A stretch of DNA of 64,000 bases from Ornithinibacillus sp. 4-3 (GTDB taxonomy: Bacteria; Bacillota; Bacilli; Bacillales; Amphibacillaceae): NCBI RefSeq assembly GCF_040958695.1, contig NZ_CP162599.1:468001-532000 (forward strand), written 5' to 3'. Positions 63,060 to 64,000 of the stretch are shown one piece after another. The notes beneath the pieces were generated by a model. That model was given only the letters and a program-made list of their open reading frames with translations, was not told where the DNA came from and did not search any database. Both the position numbers and the translations under genes were made by a program. Position 1 is the first letter of the stretch, and each line of letters opens with the position of its first letter.

Positions 63060-63611
63060 ATGAGCCAAAGGGCGTTAATAAATGTTGACTATACCTATGA
63101 TTTTGTTGCGGAAGATGGCAAGCTCACTTGTGGCTATCCAGGTCAAGCGATTGAGGATAAAATTGTCTCTTTAACAGAGGAGTTTATAGAGGCAGGCGAT
63201 TTTGTCGTATTTGCGATTGATTCACATGAAAAAGATGATCCATTACATCCAGAAACTGCATTATTTCCACCACATAATATAGATGGTACAAAGGGAAAAC
63301 AGCTTTATGGTAAGTTAGCAGAAACATATGAGAATAATAAACATTTAAAGACTGTTTATTCCTTTGATAAGACGAGATATAGTGCATTTGCTGGAACAAA
63401 TTTGGAAATTAAGTTAAGGGAAAGAAAAATTGAGGAAATTCACCTTGTTGGTGTATGTACAGATATTTGTATTTTACATACAGCAGTTGATGCATATAAT
63501 AAAGGATTTAAAATTGTGGTACATAAGGAAGCTGTTGCTAGCTTCAATGAAATAGGTCATCAATGGGCATTGGAACATTTCAAAAATACATTAGGTGCTA
63601 CAATTATCTAA
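63060..63611 (+). CDS. pncA: Nicotinamidase (isochorismatase family)
   Basis: A 183-residue cytosolic hydrolase converting nicotinamide to nicotinate for NAD salvage. Catalytic Asp in ALINVDYTYDFV, metal and substrate residues in AIDSHEKDDPLHPE and the catalytic Cys in VGVCTDICILHTAVDAYN. Its length equals B. subtilis YueJ/PncA. The RBS is AGGAGG. Confidence 0.92.
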   Translation: MSQRALINVDYTYDFVAEDGKLTCGYPGQAIEDKIVSLTEEFIEAGDFVVFAIDSHEKDDPLHPETALFPPHNIDGTKGKQLYGKLAETYENNKHLKTVYSFDKTRYSAFAGTNLEIKLRERKIEEIHLVGVCTDICILHTAVDAYNKGFKIVVHKEAVASFNEIGHQWALEHFKNTLGATII

Positions 63612-63665
63612 GTTAGTAAGGTAATATAAAAATAGATTGAGAAACTTAGGGGGTTTTTATTGATC

Positions 63666-64000
63666 ATGTTAGAATCTTCAAATTTACTGCGTATTCCTGG
63701 TCCTACACCAATCCCAGGATGTGTTACTCGTGCAATGAGTAAGCCAATGATTGGGCATCGTACAGAAGAGGCGAAGCAATTATTAATTCGTTTGAAAGAG
63801 AAAATCAAACCGGTTTTTGGTACAAACCAAGATGTCATTATCCTTGCTGGGAGTGGATCAGCTGGTTTAGAAGCGGCCATTGTTAATATTACAGATGTCG
63901 GAGACGAGGTGCTTGTACTAGTTTCTGGAAATTTTGGTGAACGTTTTGCAGAAATTTGTGAAGTATATGGACTTAAAGTACATCGTATCGAAGTGGAATG
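63666..64000 (+). CDS. Class V aminotransferase, 5' part only
   Basis: A PLP enzyme of the serine-pyruvate/alanine-glyoxylate group. The visible 111 residues include LLRIPGPTPIPGCVTRAMSKPMIGHRTEE, the GSGSAGLEAAIVNI helix and VLVLVSGNFGERFAEICE. It probably makes glycine or serine from glyoxylate or hydroxypyruvate. A TTG at 63660 is nearer the AGGGGG RBS and is an alternative start. The gene runs off the window. Confidence 0.85.
   Translation, partial: MLESSNLLRIPGPTPIPGCVTRAMSKPMIGHRTEEAKQLLIRLKEKIKPVFGTNQDVIILAGSGSAGLEAAIVNITDVGDEVLVLVSGNFGERFAEICEVYGLKVHRIEVE

Noticed and set aside
1..64000. Prophage, insertion sequences, tRNA or rRNA genes
   Set aside because: None recognised. Only the small terminal-inverted-repeat elements and the CRISPR array are repeat features.

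Overview
The window looks like chromosome of a low-GC, endospore-forming Bacillaceae bacterium, most like Oceanobacillus or a near relative. The reasons are AT-rich DNA, strong AGGAGG-type ribosome binding sites, spore coat genes (CotF and CotY/CotZ families), T-box riboswitches, a trp operon without trpG, a BceRSAB detoxification module and a YclNOPQ-type siderophore importer. No rRNA, tRNA, prophage or insertion sequence was seen.

Layout: (1) 1-8.5 kb: partial lipoteichoic acid synthase, a dispersed terminal-inverted-repeat element, CotF, a lipoprotein hydrolase, exonuclease III, a peptide-binding lipoprotein, and an EamA transporter behind a leucine T-box. (2) 9-13.5 kb: bceRSAB. (3) 13.6-18.5 kb: Fur-controlled siderophore import, split between two promoters. 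(4) 18.6-22.1 kb: a YtrA-like GntR regulator with its ABC transporter and a leader full of AGTGTA half-sites. (5) 22-27.3 kb: thioredoxin-like protein, spore coat protein, M20 peptidase, a second peptide-binding lipoprotein that has lost its ATG, and the remains of a serine hydrolase. (6) 27.3-34.9 kb: TPP riboswitch-ykoF, then trpEDCFBA behind two tandem tryptophan T-boxes. (7) 35-44 kb: cell-wall and housekeeping genes (ddl, a VanY-type carboxypeptidase, pepT, tag and others). (8) 44-53.2 kb: a complete type I-C CRISPR-Cas locus (cas3-cas5-cas8c-cas7-cas4-cas1-cas2) with an array of 13 repeats. (9) 53.3-64 kb: housekeeping genes (fni, a ctaB homologue, murB, pdxK/thiD family, pncA and others).

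The main discovery candidate is just upstream of cas3. At 44061-44094 lies a single CRISPR-repeat-like element with its own promoter and a 5'-handle ending GGATTGAAAT. It is followed by a guide whose first 15 bases match, with one mismatch at position 6, a site at 44165-44179. That site has a TTC immediately 5' of it, the type I-C PAM, and abuts the -35 box of the cas operon promoter. A 13-bp hairpin closes the element. The arrangement predicts a crRNA-like RNA that directs the I-C effector to its own promoter: an autoregulator of the CreA/CreR kind. The operon also carries a clear internal ribosome binding site and ATG within cas8c for a 129-residue Cas11c small subunit.

Two further regulatory points stand out. 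A leucine-specific T-box controls an EamA-family transporter. The terminal-inverted-repeat element near 2 kb appears again in collapsed form directly in front of trpE.
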